This document shows positions 1-8,570 of a stretch of 64,000 nucleotides of DNA, in pieces; the first letter of the stretch is position 1, and each line of letters begins with the position of its first letter. The DNA comes from Ferrovibrio terrae. GTDB lineage: Bacteria; Pseudomonadota; Alphaproteobacteria; Ferrovibrionales; Ferrovibrionaceae. A program made the translations under genes and the position numbers. The stretch covers positions 4,066,001 through 4,130,000 of the forward strand of contig NZ_CP041636.1 in assembly GCF_007197755.1 (NCBI RefSeq). Reading direction: 5' to 3'. The notes beneath the pieces are model-generated. The model was given only the letters and a program-made list of their open reading frames with translations, was not told the DNA's origin and did not search any database.

Positions 1-4
1 GAAC

Positions 5-391
5 TCAGAACGCCCCCAGGACCGCCGACAGTTTTGCCTTCAGGCCAGTGCGGTCGAAGGGTTTGACCAGATAGCCGTCGACACCCAACCGGCGGGCCTC
101 CAGCACATTCTCCGGCCGGCTTTCGGCCGTGACCAGAATGAAGGGTGTGGCGGCATAAAGCGGGTCGCGCCGCAGGTTTTCCAGCAGGGCGATGCCGCTC
201 ATCGGCTCCATATTCCAGTCGGACAGGATCAGGCGGTAGCGCCGCTGTGCCAGCATGGTCAGCGCAGTGACCGCATCACCCGCGGTATCGACGCTGTGAA
301 AGCCGAGATCGCGCAACTGGTGCGCGACGATCGCCTGCATGGTGCGATGGTCGTCGACGACGAGAATCGGCATGGACCAGTCGATGGCCAT
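5..391 (-). CDS. CheY-like single-domain response regulator
   Basis: A 128-residue stand-alone receiver domain. Acidic pocket D13-D14, phospho-acceptor D58 in LSDWNMEPMSG, switch T88 and K110 in VKPF are all present, so it should be phosphorylatable. There is no output domain, so it acts by protein contact, as CheY does on FliM. It lies 31 bp after the DUF1217 gene, at the end of the flagellar minus-strand genes, which supports a chemotaxis role. No clear Shine-Dalgarno sequence precedes this ATG; Met7 (position 373) is an alternative start. The orthology to cheY itself is inferred from context. Confidence 0.85.
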   Translation of the reverse strand: MAIDWSMPILVVDDHRTMQAIVAHQLRDLGFHSVDTAGDAVTALTMLAQRRYRLILSDWNMEPMSGIALLENLRRDPLYAATPFILVTAESRPENVLEARRLGVDGYLVKPFDRTGLKAKLSAVLGAF

Positions 392-422
392 GCCGATATT
401 TAACGCAGATTTGGCGGAAAAC

Positions 423-1868
423 CTAGCCGAACAGGTTGGTCAGGTAGCTTTTCGAGGATGCAGCCGTGTAACCGCCATCCTTGAAGGTCAGATAGCGCAT
501 GACCATTTTTTCTCGCTCATTCTGGTCGCTCTTGAGCGAATTCAGATCGACCTTGCGCTCCACCGCCGTCACCTGGCTCTCGACTTCCTGGTAGGCGATT
601 TCCTTCGGGATGTTGTTCGCCACCGTCACCACTTCGCGCAGCACGTTGTCGCCCAACAGCTGGGCGGTCAGGGTGACGTCCTTGATGCGCCGGTTGAACT
701 CGATGGCGGCGCGCACGCCGGGCGCTTGCTCATCCAGATGCTTTTCGTAAGCGACGCGTTCGTAGCGCGAGGTCAGGTCCTGGATGGTGCTGCCGAGCTG
801 CAGCTTGGTCACGCCCATGAAGTTGAGGTTGAGATCCTTGGTCAACTGCAGGAAACGCGGATCCTTGAAGCGGTTCGCCAGCGAGTCGATGTCGGTCAGA
901 TCGCTTTCGAGAATCTTGCGGATCTTGCCCGGATACTGCGCTTCACTCTCGAGATCGTAGGCGGAGAGCACGAATTTCAGCAAACGGTGGTTCTGATTCT
1001 CGAAGAGTTCATCGACCGACTTGATCGTGCCGATATTCTCCTTGAAGTACTCGATGTCCTTCTGGACGTCCTTGCGCTCGCGGAATTTCTGGAATTCGGT
1101 GCCTTCGAATTCATAGACCGCGCTGACGCTCGACTTCTCCGGCGCAACCTTCTCCTGCAGCAGCGCCTTGGTCTCCTTGCGGGTATAGGTGGTGACATCG
1201 CTGGCCGACGGGCCGAGCGTACGTACCAGCTGGGAGGGCGCATCAGCCGTCGCCGGAGTTACCGCGGCATTGCCGGCGTAGTCGACAACCAGCCCCTTCA
1301 TGCGGGCGAGTCCGGCCGGCAGCGCCGTGCCATCGCCGGACACGTTCACCACGCCACCGGCGCTGACCGAAATCGGATTGCCTTCGGTGTCGTACTGATC
1401 GCCCGTGGCGCCGAAATTGTATTTCTGCGCGAGCTCGAGCTCCTTCAGCGTGCCGGTGCGCGCGACAGAGCTCGGATCGTTGACGTCGCTGCGCAGGATG
1501 TCGCGCAGGCGCTGACGATCGTGGAGATACATGTCATCGAAGCCGTTGGCGGAGGCCAGCACTCTCAGGAAACGGTCGTCGTTGATCAGTTCGTCGACGG
1601 TGGTCGCAGTGGCAACGCGGTTCTTGTAGAACATCGCGTCGTCCTGGACCTGCACATTCTGCAGCTTGTATTGCTTGTTGCGCACGCGGATGGCGGCGTT
1701 GTCGATTTCGCGCGTAGCCGCGTCGGCCTTTTCCTTGGCCTGCTCAATGTCACTGGCGCCGGAATTCTCTTCGGCGAGCTTCTGCAGCTTCTTGTACATC
1801 GCCATAGGCGACACGGTCGACACAGTTGTCGACGCGCCCGAGATCAGTACAGACAGATCAATAGCCAT
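423..1868 (-). CDS. DUF1217-family flagellar-cluster protein
   Basis: A 481-residue protein starting MAIDLSVLISG. The start at 1868 is chosen because AGGAGG lies 9-14 bases upstream; a longer in-frame start exists at 1928 but has an Arg-rich, unconvincing N-terminus. The family is common in alphaproteobacterial flagellar loci and its function is not known. There is no signal peptide. Residues about 80-155 and 285-365 resemble each other: both carry a (T/S)VDEL motif, then RFL or RLLKFVL, then an R(L/K)R or KIR segment with ILxSDLxD. This suggests an internal duplication. A CtrA-type box at 2007-2021 sits 139 bp upstream and probably drives this gene together with the downstream receiver. Confidence 0.75.
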   Translation of the reverse strand: MAIDLSVLISGASTTVSTVSPMAMYKKLQKLAEENSGASDIEQAKEKADAATREIDNAAIRVRNKQYKLQNVQVQDDAMFYKNRVATATTVDELINDDRFLRVLASANGFDDMYLHDRQRLRDILRSDVNDPSSVARTGTLKELELAQKYNFGATGDQYDTEGNPISVSAGGVVNVSGDGTALPAGLARMKGLVVDYAGNAAVTPATADAPSQLVRTLGPSASDVTTYTRKETKALLQEKVAPEKSSVSAVYEFEGTEFQKFRERKDVQKDIEYFKENIGTIKSVDELFENQNHRLLKFVLSAYDLESEAQYPGKIRKILESDLTDIDSLANRFKDPRFLQLTKDLNLNFMGVTKLQLGSTIQDLTSRYERVAYEKHLDEQAPGVRAAIEFNRRIKDVTLTAQLLGDNVLREVVTVANNIPKEIAYQEVESQVTAVERKVDLNSLKSDQNEREKMVMRYLTFKDGGYTAASSKSYLTNLFG

Positions 1869-2006
1869 CCTTGCTCGCCTCCTGCGGCAGTGACGCTGGG
1901 GCACCTGCCCTTTTCTGGGCTGGCGCACTGGACCAGATGTCCGACGCGGATTTTACCACGGATACGGATCACGGCAACACCGGCTTTTCTTAGCCGGAAC
2001 AACGCA

Positions 2007-2021
2007 TTAACCTATGATTAA
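2007..2021 (-). promoter_or_regulatory. CtrA-type binding box
   Basis: TTAACCTATGATTAA is an exact TTAA-N7-TTAA match to the alphaproteobacterial CtrA consensus. It lies between the end of the motE-like gene and the start of the DUF1217 gene, both on the minus strand, so it is placed to control the DUF1217-receiver pair. The sequence match is direct; binding by CtrA is inferred. Confidence 0.6.
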
Positions 2022-2029
2022 CCGTGTTT

Positions 2030-2998
2030 TCAGCCGCCAGCCGCCGGGCGCTGGCCCGGAGCGGCACCGGCAGGAGGCTGAGTCGCCTGCGGCTGGGCGG
2101 GGGCAACCGGCACCCGCTGGGCCGGCGATACACCGCCGGCAGGCGCAGCTGCGGCGGGCGCCAACTGGGATTCCACGCCGGCGCGCACGCTGGGCGGAAT
2201 CTGCTTGCGGGTCGCCAGACGGACAGTGAGGTCCTGTGCGGTGGTCGGATTCATCTCGGCCAGCAGGGCGGCAAGCTTCGCCTCCTTCATGCGCTCGACC
2301 ACGCCGAGCAAAACGTTGGGCTCCAGCTTCTCGAAGATGCGCGCGGCGTCCTTCGGCTTCATGTTTTCGTAGACCTTCACCAGGCCCTGCAGGTTCTGCT
2401 CTTCCTGCTTGTCGTACTGCTGCACGATCTGCTTGACGCTGGCTTCCAGCTTCTTGATCTCGGCAATGCGGTCGTCCAGCCGCTTCTCGGCGGCGGCCAG
2501 CAGGCTTTCGCGCAGGTCGACTTCACGCGCCCGCTGCTCGATCTGGTCGCGGCGCTGCGCCAGGTTGGCCAGCAGATCGATTTCGGCGCGAGTAAAGGTG
2601 GTGGGATCTTTCTCGGCCAGCGACTGGACACTGGAAGACGGGCGCGTGGCCGACTGACCGGCCGGCTGCTGCGCTGCCGCAGGAGCGGCAGCGGACGGCG
2701 CGGTCTGTGCCGTTTGCGCCGGGGCGGGAGTCAGCGGCGTCGGCGCCTGTTGTGCCGGGGGCTGTTGCGCGGATGCCCGCTGCGCCTGGGCCTGGGCCTG
2801 TTGCATCGGCGTCTGCGTCGGCTGGCCCTGCTGCGCGCCGGCCGGCGTGACGAAAAGCTCCGCCCTGCCCTGCCACAACGCGCCGATCTTCAGCCCAAGC
2901 AGCAGCGCGACCGCGAGAATGGTCAGCGGCAGAATACGGACGCGGCTGGCGAGCGAGCGCCGCGTCGCTGTCACAGATATCTGTGCCGCAGCACTCAT
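2030..2998 (-). CDS. MotE-like protein (MgtE-N-type domain), flagellar
   Basis: A 322-residue protein with one N-terminal membrane segment (about residues 24-45). It continues with a Gln/Pro/Ala-rich linker (about 50-125), a charged coiled coil (about 130-210), an MgtE-N-like helical region (about 210-275, with MKPKDAARIFEKL) and a Pro/Ala/Gln-rich tail. This layout matches the MotE family, whose rhizobial member is a periplasmic chaperone for MotC. The start overlaps the stop of the DUF6468 gene by 3 bases (ATGA), so translation is probably coupled. The place after fliM supports a motor role. The exact partner is unknown. Confidence 0.7.
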   Translation of the reverse strand: MSAAAQISVTATRRSLASRVRILPLTILAVALLLGLKIGALWQGRAELFVTPAGAQQGQPTQTPMQQAQAQAQRASAQQPPAQQAPTPLTPAPAQTAQTAPSAAAPAAAQQPAGQSATRPSSSVQSLAEKDPTTFTRAEIDLLANLAQRRDQIEQRAREVDLRESLLAAAEKRLDDRIAEIKKLEASVKQIVQQYDKQEEQNLQGLVKVYENMKPKDAARIFEKLEPNVLLGVVERMKEAKLAALLAEMNPTTAQDLTVRLATRKQIPPSVRAGVESQLAPAAAAPAGGVSPAQRVPVAPAQPQATQPPAGAAPGQRPAAGG

Positions 2999-3591
2999 CG
3001 TGCCTGCCTCAGGGCCATCAACAGTTCACGCTCCGCTTCAGAGCGCGGCTCGATCTTGAAATCGCGGCCGCTGCCACCAGCCGGTGCGATCGACGGCTTC
3101 TTCGGCGGGAACGGCGTGACCGGGCCGCCGGCGCCAGGGTGAGCACCACTGCGCGGGTCGGAGCGCATCGGCTCGGGACGTTCCATCGCCGCACGCTCCA
3201 GCACGCGTTCCATGCCGGCGCGATCGGCGACCATACGTTCGGCGGCCGCCGGGCGATCCTGACGCGCCGCGCGATTGCCGCTGGCTTCGCCGGCCAGACG
3301 ATCCGCGAGACGATCCCCGGTCTCGATCATGAAACCGAGTTCATCCCGCAGCGCCTTGGCCGCCTTCAGACGCTCTTCATGCGCGGTGTCGGCGGTGGCC
3401 GACGCGGTCTTCAGTTCGCTCAAGCCCTGGCGGGCCTTGGTCAGGGCCTTGTCGAAATCGCCGATCAGGCGGCGCATCTCGTCCTGGTTGGCGCGCAGGT
3501 TGCCCAGTCGCCGGTTCAGCACCAGTGAAATGGCGAGCGTGACAAGCAGCAACACGGCGACAACGATCTCGACCATAAGGGTCAGCGTCAT
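2995..3591 (-). CDS. DUF6468-family membrane-anchored protein
   Basis: A 198-residue protein with an N-terminal hydrophobic helix (about residues 5-25), a coiled-coil region (about 30-105) and a low-complexity tail. It matches the DUF6468 type found beside fliM in alphaproteobacteria; its function is not established. I chose the ATG at 3591 over the adjacent in-frame GTG at 3594 because GGGAGG lies 6 bases before the ATG. The start shares one base with the fliM stop (TGATG), and its stop overlaps the motE-like start, so fliL-fliM-this gene-motE appear to be one transcript. Confidence 0.7.
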   Translation of the reverse strand: MTLTLMVEIVVAVLLLVTLAISLVLNRRLGNLRANQDEMRRLIGDFDKALTKARQGLSELKTASATADTAHEERLKAAKALRDELGFMIETGDRLADRLAGEASGNRAARQDRPAAAERMVADRAGMERVLERAAMERPEPMRSDPRSGAHPGAGGPVTPFPPKKPSIAPAGGSGRDFKIEPRSEAERELLMALRQAR

Positions 3592-4622
3592 CACACACCT
3601 CCCAGGTTCTTCAGAGTTCGGTCGATCTTGACAGCGATATTGTTGCCCATGCGCCCCATGCGACCTTCCACCATGGAAATGCCGCCGCAGCGCATCATGA
3701 TCACGGACTCTGGCGTCGCATTGAACATAATGGTTTTACCCACCTCCAGGTTCATCACCTGGCCGAGAGTCATGACCTGTTCGTCCAGCACAGCTTCGAT
3801 TTCCACGTCGGTTGACCACAATTCGGTCGCAAGGTGGTTTTCCCAGATCGAGTCACGGCCGAACTTTTCGCCCATGAACATCTGGAGCAGCAGTTCGCGG
3901 ACCGGCTCCAGGGTGGCATAGGGCAGCAGCAGTTCGAGGCGGCCGCCGCGGTCTTCCATGTCCACACGCAGGCGGGCAAGAATTGCCGCATTGGCCGGGC
4001 GGGCGATGGTGGCGAAGCGCGGGTTGGTCTCGATGCGGTCGTAGGAGAAGTTGACCGGCGCCAGCGGCTCGAAGGCGGCACGCATGTCGTCGAGCACGAC
4101 ATTGACCATGCGTTCGACGAGGTTACGTTCGATGGTTGTATACGGACGTCCCTCGATACGCATCGCGGCCGTGCCGCGGCGACCACCGAGCAGCACGTCG
4201 ACGATGGAATAGATGAGCGAGCTGTCGACGGTGAGCAGCCCGTAGTTATCCCACTCCACCGCGCGGAACACGCTCAGGATAGCCGGCAGCGGGATCGAGT
4301 TCAGGTAATCGCCGAAACGGATCGAGGTAATATTGTCCAGCGAGACTTCGACGTTGTCCGAGGTGAAGTTACGCAACGAGGTCGTCATCAGACGCACGAG
4401 ACGGTCGAACACCACCTCAAGCATCGGCAGACGTTCGTAGGAGACCAGCGCGCTGTTGATGATCGCGCGAATGCCGGCTTTGTCGGCGTCTTCCTCTACA
4501 CTGGCGTCAAAGCCAAGAAGACTGTCGATTTCGTCCTGATTCAGAATCCGGGTGGAGCCGCCGGCTTCATCGCCGCCGTCGCCGCCGGCCCAGGCCGCGC
4601 CGTCTTCGGTATTATCCGCCAT
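3591..4622 (-). CDS. fliM: Flagellar motor switch protein FliM
   Basis: A 343-residue C-ring protein that binds phosphorylated CheY and sets rotation direction. The N-terminal CheY-binding motif is visible as ILNQDEIDSLLGF (residues 26-38). A CheC-like middle domain and the C-terminal SpoA/FliN-like domain (with VEIEAVLDEQ and LEVGKTIMF) follow. The length is normal for the family. It starts 15 bp after the fliL stop and its stop overlaps the next gene by one base, so it is co-transcribed with fliL and the DUF6468 gene. Confidence 0.97.
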   Translation of the reverse strand: MADNTEDGAAWAGGDGGDEAGGSTRILNQDEIDSLLGFDASVEEDADKAGIRAIINSALVSYERLPMLEVVFDRLVRLMTTSLRNFTSDNVEVSLDNITSIRFGDYLNSIPLPAILSVFRAVEWDNYGLLTVDSSLIYSIVDVLLGGRRGTAAMRIEGRPYTTIERNLVERMVNVVLDDMRAAFEPLAPVNFSYDRIETNPRFATIARPANAAILARLRVDMEDRGGRLELLLPYATLEPVRELLLQMFMGEKFGRDSIWENHLATELWSTDVEIEAVLDEQVMTLGQVMNLEVGKTIMFNATPESVIMMRCGGISMVEGRMGRMGNNIAVKIDRTLKNLGGV

Positions 4623-4637
4623 ACGCGCCTCGCCTGG

Positions 4638-5135
4638 TCACTGGATCAACATTTCCTTGAACAGCACGTCATTGATCTTCAGCGGGGCCACCGCCTGGTT
4701 GACGCGGATCAAAAGCTCTTCCTTGAGACGGTACAGACCGGCCGAGCCGACCAGATCATCCGGGCGCAGCTCGCGCAGATAGATCTGGAAGTTATCGACA
4801 ACGCGGGGCAGCAGTTCGTTCAGCTTCGGCGTCGAGAGCGGGTCGTTATGCTCCAGCGACACCTTCAGCTTGAGATAGGAGGCCTGCCGGCCAGTCGAGT
4901 TCAGGTTTACCAGAATGTCGGGCAGATCATAGAAGACCGTGACCTTGGGAGCTTCGGGCTTGACCTCAGCCTCTTCATGCTTGTTGGCGAACAGGAAGAA
5001 ATAGGCTGCGCCGCCGCCGCCCACGAGCAGCAACAGCACGACAACGACCGCAATAATGACTATGGCCCGCTTGCCGCGCTTCTTGGGTGCGCCGTCGCCC
5101 TCGCCATCAACCTGGCCGTCAGTCTCGTCACTCAT
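4638..5135 (-). CDS. fliL: Flagellar basal-body-associated protein FliL
   Basis: A 165-residue inner-membrane protein that surrounds the stator and supports torque. A charged cytoplasmic N-terminus (KKRGKR) is followed by one membrane helix (about residues 24-50) and a periplasmic domain containing FYDLPDILVNL, the typical FliL region, ending in FKEMLIQ. It is the first gene of the minus-strand fliL-fliM operon. It is divergent from flgF across 248 bp. Confidence 0.95.
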   Translation of the reverse strand: MSDETDGQVDGEGDGAPKKRGKRAIVIIAVVVVLLLLVGGGGAAYFFLFANKHEEAEVKPEAPKVTVFYDLPDILVNLNSTGRQASYLKLKVSLEHNDPLSTPKLNELLPRVVDNFQIYLRELRPDDLVGSAGLYRLKEELLIRVNQAVAPLKINDVLFKEMLIQ

Positions 5136-5207
5136 GCCTGTACATCCCTGGCGCCAGGACTCGCCGGCGCATCCGGTTCACTCCAGATGCGATTCCTAAG
5201 GTGCGTC

Positions 5208-5222
5208 AGTTAACACTTTGTC
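5208..5222. promoter_or_regulatory. Possible degenerate CtrA box
   Basis: TTAACACTTTGTCAA matches TTAA-N7-TTAA with one mismatch. It lies in the 248-bp divergent region between fliL and flgF, nearer to fliL. A single mismatch in an AT-poor genome is suggestive only. Confidence 0.25.
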
Positions 5223-5328
5223 AAAGGGCGGCAGTTTTTGCCGGGTTTGATCCGGCCCGCACTGGTCAAAAACCGCCTGGCGAGCATAAATCGAACATAT
5301 ATTCTCAGTTTTCCGCCAAAAAATAAAC

Positions 5329-5344
5329 TGGCACGCCGCCTGCA
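5329..5344 (+). promoter_or_regulatory. Sigma-54-type promoter for flgF operon
   Basis: TGGCACGCCGCCTGCA carries the -24 GG (5330-5331) and -12 GC (5342-5343) separated by exactly 10 bases. It matches TGGCAC-N5-TTGCA with a single mismatch. It lies 40 bp before the flgF ATG, giving a leader of roughly 30 bases. Sigma-54 control of rod and ring genes is known in Caulobacter. Transcription from here is inferred. Confidence 0.7.
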
Positions 5345-5383
5345 ACAGATTGGCCAGCAACAGCTAACCACGGTTTTGGTGTC

Positions 5384-6109
5384 ATGGAAAACACGACTTA
5401 CATCGGCCTGTCCCGCCTTTCGGCCATGCGGCGTGAAATGGACGTCATCGCCAACAACATGGCGAACATGAACTCGAACGCCTACAAGGGCGAGCGGGTC
5501 ATGTTTGAGGAATTCCTCAAGGGTCCGAACCAGCAGCAGAAGTCCAGCTTCGTTCAGGACTGGGGCGTTCTGCGCGATTTCCGCACCGGCAAGCTTGAGC
5601 AGACCGGCAACACCTTCGATTTCGCCATCAACGGCAGCGGTTACCTGACGGTCGATACCCCGCAAGGCCGCCGCTACACCCGCGACGGCCACCTCCGCAT
5701 GGACGGCGATCGCCGCCTGGTCACCTCGGGTGGCCATCCGGTGCTCGACACCCGCGGCCGCGACATCGTGATCCCCGAAGGCCTCGGCACTCCCGCTGTT
5801 TCCGTCGATGGCACGATCAATGTCGGCCAGGAGCAGGTCGCCAAGATCGACCTCGTCCATTTCGAAAATGAGCAGGAACTGCGCAAGACCGCCAACGGCC
5901 TGTTCGCCACCGCCCAGGACACGGTCCCGGCGCCGCCCACCACCACGCTGATACAGGGCATGGTGGAAGCCTCGAACATCGAGCCGATCCTGGAGATGAC
6001 CAACATGATCGAATTGATGCGGCAGTATCAAAGCACCCAGGGCCTGATCGACAGCGAGAATGACCGTCTGAAAATGGCCATCCAGCGGCTCGGCCGCGCT
6101 TCGAATTAA
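5384..6109 (+). CDS. flgF: Flagellar basal-body rod protein FlgF
   Basis: A 241-residue proximal rod protein. The N-terminal rod motif is visible as MDVIANNMANMNSNAYK, the central hook/rod core carries FDFAINGSGYL, and the C-terminal rod helix carries EASNIEPILEMTNMIEL. The shorter length and the place directly before flgG separate FlgF from FlgG. It is the first gene of flgF-flgG-flgA-flgH and is preceded by a good sigma-54 site. No strong Shine-Dalgarno sequence precedes the ATG. Confidence 0.95.
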   Translation: MENTTYIGLSRLSAMRREMDVIANNMANMNSNAYKGERVMFEEFLKGPNQQQKSSFVQDWGVLRDFRTGKLEQTGNTFDFAINGSGYLTVDTPQGRRYTRDGHLRMDGDRRLVTSGGHPVLDTRGRDIVIPEGLGTPAVSVDGTINVGQEQVAKIDLVHFENEQELRKTANGLFATAQDTVPAPPTTTLIQGMVEASNIEPILEMTNMIELMRQYQSTQGLIDSENDRLKMAIQRLGRASN

Positions 6110-6138
6110 CTGAATTGACGGACCAGGAGACCTAGATC

Positions 6139-6924
6139 ATGCGTTCGCTCAGCACCGGTGCCACCGGCATGATGGCGCAACAGCTCAATGTTGAAGTCAT
6201 CTCGAACAATATCGCCAACATGAGCACGACCGCTTTCAAGCGGCAGCGTGCCGAGTTCCAGGATCTGCTGTACCAGAACATGCGCCGTCCGGGCTCGACC
6301 TCGTCGGATGCCAATACCATCGTGCCCTCGGGCATCCAGGTCGGTGTCGGTGTGCGCACCGCGGGCGTGTACCGCATCAACGAACAGGGCAACCTGAACA
6401 GCACCGGCAACACCTACGATCTCGCGATCAGCGGCAAGGGTTACTTCCAGATCACCCTGCCCTCGGGCGAAACCTCCTACACCCGCGCCGGCTCGTTCCA
6501 GATCAACGCCCAGGGCCAGATCGTCACCGTCGACGGCTACCAGATCAGTCCGGCGATCACCGTGCCGCAAGGCGCGCTCTCGGTGAACATCGATGCCACC
6601 GGCGTCGTCGAGGCGCGGATCGCCGGCCAGACCAACGCTCAGAACCTCGGCCAGATCCAGCTCGCCACCTTCGTGAACGAGGCGGGCCTGGAAGCGACCG
6701 GCGACAACCTGTTCCTCGAAACCGCCGCTTCGGGCCAGGCCACCGTGGGCAACCCCAACGCGGTCGGCTTCGGCGTGCTGCGCCAGGGTTACGTCGAAAC
6801 CTCGAACGTCAACCCGGTGCAGGAAATCACCAATCTGATCACCGCCCAGCGCGCTTACGAAATGAATTCGAAGATCATCACCGCGTCGGACGAAATGCTG
6901 CAGACCGCAACCCGCCTGCGCTAA
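6139..6924 (+). CDS. flgG: Flagellar distal rod protein FlgG
   Basis: A 261-residue distal rod protein, the family's normal length. It has the N-terminal VEVISNNIANMSTTAFK rod motif, the core motif YDLAISGKGYFQI, and a C-terminal ETSNVNPVQEITNLI segment with the conserved QRAYEMNSK. AGGAGA precedes the ATG. It starts 29 bp after flgF and is followed by flgA 32 bp later, in one operon. Confidence 0.97.
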   Translation: MRSLSTGATGMMAQQLNVEVISNNIANMSTTAFKRQRAEFQDLLYQNMRRPGSTSSDANTIVPSGIQVGVGVRTAGVYRINEQGNLNSTGNTYDLAISGKGYFQITLPSGETSYTRAGSFQINAQGQIVTVDGYQISPAITVPQGALSVNIDATGVVEARIAGQTNAQNLGQIQLATFVNEAGLEATGDNLFLETAASGQATVGNPNAVGFGVLRQGYVETSNVNPVQEITNLITAQRAYEMNSKIITASDEMLQTATRLR

Positions 6925-6956
6925 CGCCCTCGCATCTGGATTTACGGAGACCGACC

Positions 6957-7718
6957 ATGGCTTCGCTTCGCACACTTCTTCTCGCCGGTATCGCCTGCAC
7001 CACGCTGGCGGCGCCCGTTGTCTTCGCGCAGCCCGCCGCGGCGCAGACCCAGGTGGCCAGCGCCACTGCTGCCACGCGCTTCATCGGCGAACGCGAAATC
7101 AGCCGTCGCATCGCCGATATGGTGAAGCAGCGCAATGGTGGCCGGCCGGTGGAAATCAACTTCCACGGCATGGGCAACGAACTCGAGGTACCGGCCGGCA
7201 CGGCCGCTTTCCAGATCGACGAATTCAGCTACGACTCGCGCAGCGGCCGCTTCTACGGCACCGTCGCCAGCGCCACCGCCAGCATCAAGGTCAGCGGTCG
7301 CGCCCAGGTCGTCGAGGCGATCCCGGTGTTGAAGGGCCGCATTACCGCCGGCCAGGTGATCACGCGCAACGATGTCGAATGGCTGCAGGTGCCCGCCAAC
7401 CGTTACGGCGCCGGCTTTATCGACCGCTTCGACGATCTGATCGGCCAGACGCCGCGCCGGCCACTGGCCGCCGGCATGCCGATCCGCACGTCCGATATCG
7501 GCAAGCCCGAAGCCATTGCCAAGAACAGCCTGGTCACCATGGTGGCCCAGGCTCCCGGTCTCACCATCACGACCACCGGCCGCGCCATGGAATCGGGCAG
7601 CATCGGCGACGTGGTGCAGGTCCTGAACATGCAGAGCAAGCGGGCCATTCAGGCGACCGTGACCGGAATGAACCTGGTCCAGGTCATCACTGCCCCCAAC
7701 ATCATCGCGTCGAACTAA
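6957..7718 (+). CDS. flgA: Flagellar P-ring assembly chaperone FlgA
   Basis: A 253-residue periplasmic chaperone for assembly of the FlgI P ring. An N-terminal Sec signal peptide (about residues 1-30, ending in an Ala-rich stretch) precedes a middle region and a C-terminal SAF domain that carries GRITAGQVITRNDVEW and RRPLAAGMPIRTSDI, typical of FlgA. The family is variable in sequence, but the SAF motifs and the flgG-flgA-flgH order make the call firm. GGAG precedes the ATG. Confidence 0.93.
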   Translation: MASLRTLLLAGIACTTLAAPVVFAQPAAAQTQVASATAATRFIGEREISRRIADMVKQRNGGRPVEINFHGMGNELEVPAGTAAFQIDEFSYDSRSGRFYGTVASATASIKVSGRAQVVEAIPVLKGRITAGQVITRNDVEWLQVPANRYGAGFIDRFDDLIGQTPRRPLAAGMPIRTSDIGKPEAIAKNSLVTMVAQAPGLTITTTGRAMESGSIGDVVQVLNMQSKRAIQATVTGMNLVQVITAPNIIASN

Positions 7719-7742
7719 GAGCCGAGCGGAAGGATTATCATC

Positions 7743-8558
7743 ATGACTCGTTTTACCCATCCCACGCTCGCCGGCATGCTGCGAATTGCCGCCGCCGCCG
7801 GCCTTGCTGTCACTCTCGGCGCCTGCGGTAACCTTAACCGCCTCGGCGATATTGGCAGCGCGCCGGCCATGACCGGCATCGACAACCCGACCGAGAAACG
7901 CGACTACCGCCCGGTCAGCCTGCCGATGCCGGCGCCGGAAGTGGCACCGCGTCATGCCAATTCGCTGTGGCGTCCCGGTGCGCGCCAGTTCTTCAAGGAT
8001 CCGCGCGCCACCAGGGTCGGCGACATCCTGACAGTGAACATCAACATCCGGGAAAATGCGCAGCTGCAGAACAATACCACCACCTCGCGTGACAACAGCG
8101 AAGGCCAGGGCCTGCCGAACTTCCTCGGCTGGGAGTCGGCGCGCGACGGTGCCGGTGGCGTAATCACCCAGCCGGGTGCGCCCTCGGCGCTGAACAAGAT
8201 CTTCCGCAACGTCGATCCGGAAAACATGGTCACCATGAACTCGCAGTCGAGCGTGCAGGGCCAGGGCCAGGTGATCCGCCGTGAAGAAGTCACCCTGAAC
8301 GTCGCCGCGCTGGTGACGCAGGTGCTGCCGAACGGCAACCTCGTGGTGCAGGGCCGCCAGGAAGTGCGGGTGAACAACGAAGTGCGCGAACTGCTGATCC
8401 AGGGCATCGTGCGGCCGGAAGACATCACCGCGACCAACACGATCGTGCACACCCAGATGGCCGAAGCGCGCATCTCCTACGGCGGCCGCGGTCAGCTGAC
8501 CGATGTGCAGCAGGGCCGCTGGGGCCAGCAGGTCTACGACATCCTCTTCCCCTTCTAA
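7743..8558 (+). CDS. flgH: Flagellar L-ring lipoprotein FlgH
   Basis: A 271-residue outer-membrane lipoprotein that forms the L ring. The signal peptide ends in the lipobox LGAC with lipid-bearing Cys28. Later motifs include SLWRPGARQFF, VGDILTVNINI and GNLVVQGRQEV with VNNE, followed by the RPEDI region, all diagnostic of FlgH. It is the last gene of the flgFGAH operon; a strong intrinsic terminator follows at 8667-8701. Confidence 0.97.
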   Translation: MTRFTHPTLAGMLRIAAAAGLAVTLGACGNLNRLGDIGSAPAMTGIDNPTEKRDYRPVSLPMPAPEVAPRHANSLWRPGARQFFKDPRATRVGDILTVNINIRENAQLQNNTTTSRDNSEGQGLPNFLGWESARDGAGGVITQPGAPSALNKIFRNVDPENMVTMNSQSSVQGQGQVIRREEVTLNVAALVTQVLPNGNLVVQGRQEVRVNNEVRELLIQGIVRPEDITATNTIVHTQMAEARISYGGRGQLTDVQQGRWGQQVYDILFPF

Positions 8559-8570
8559 GAACGAGAAGGA

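Noticed and set aside
339-2021. Long plus-strand open frame (560 residues) opposite the DUF1217 gene
   Set aside because: It mirrors a gene with a good ribosome-binding site and family match; its product is His/Leu/Arg-rich with no domains, as expected of antisense frames in GC-rich DNA.
5236-5260. Weak sigma-54-like spacing on the minus strand before fliL
   Set aside because: GG-N10-GC spacing exists but the flanking bases do not match TGGCAC or TTGCA.
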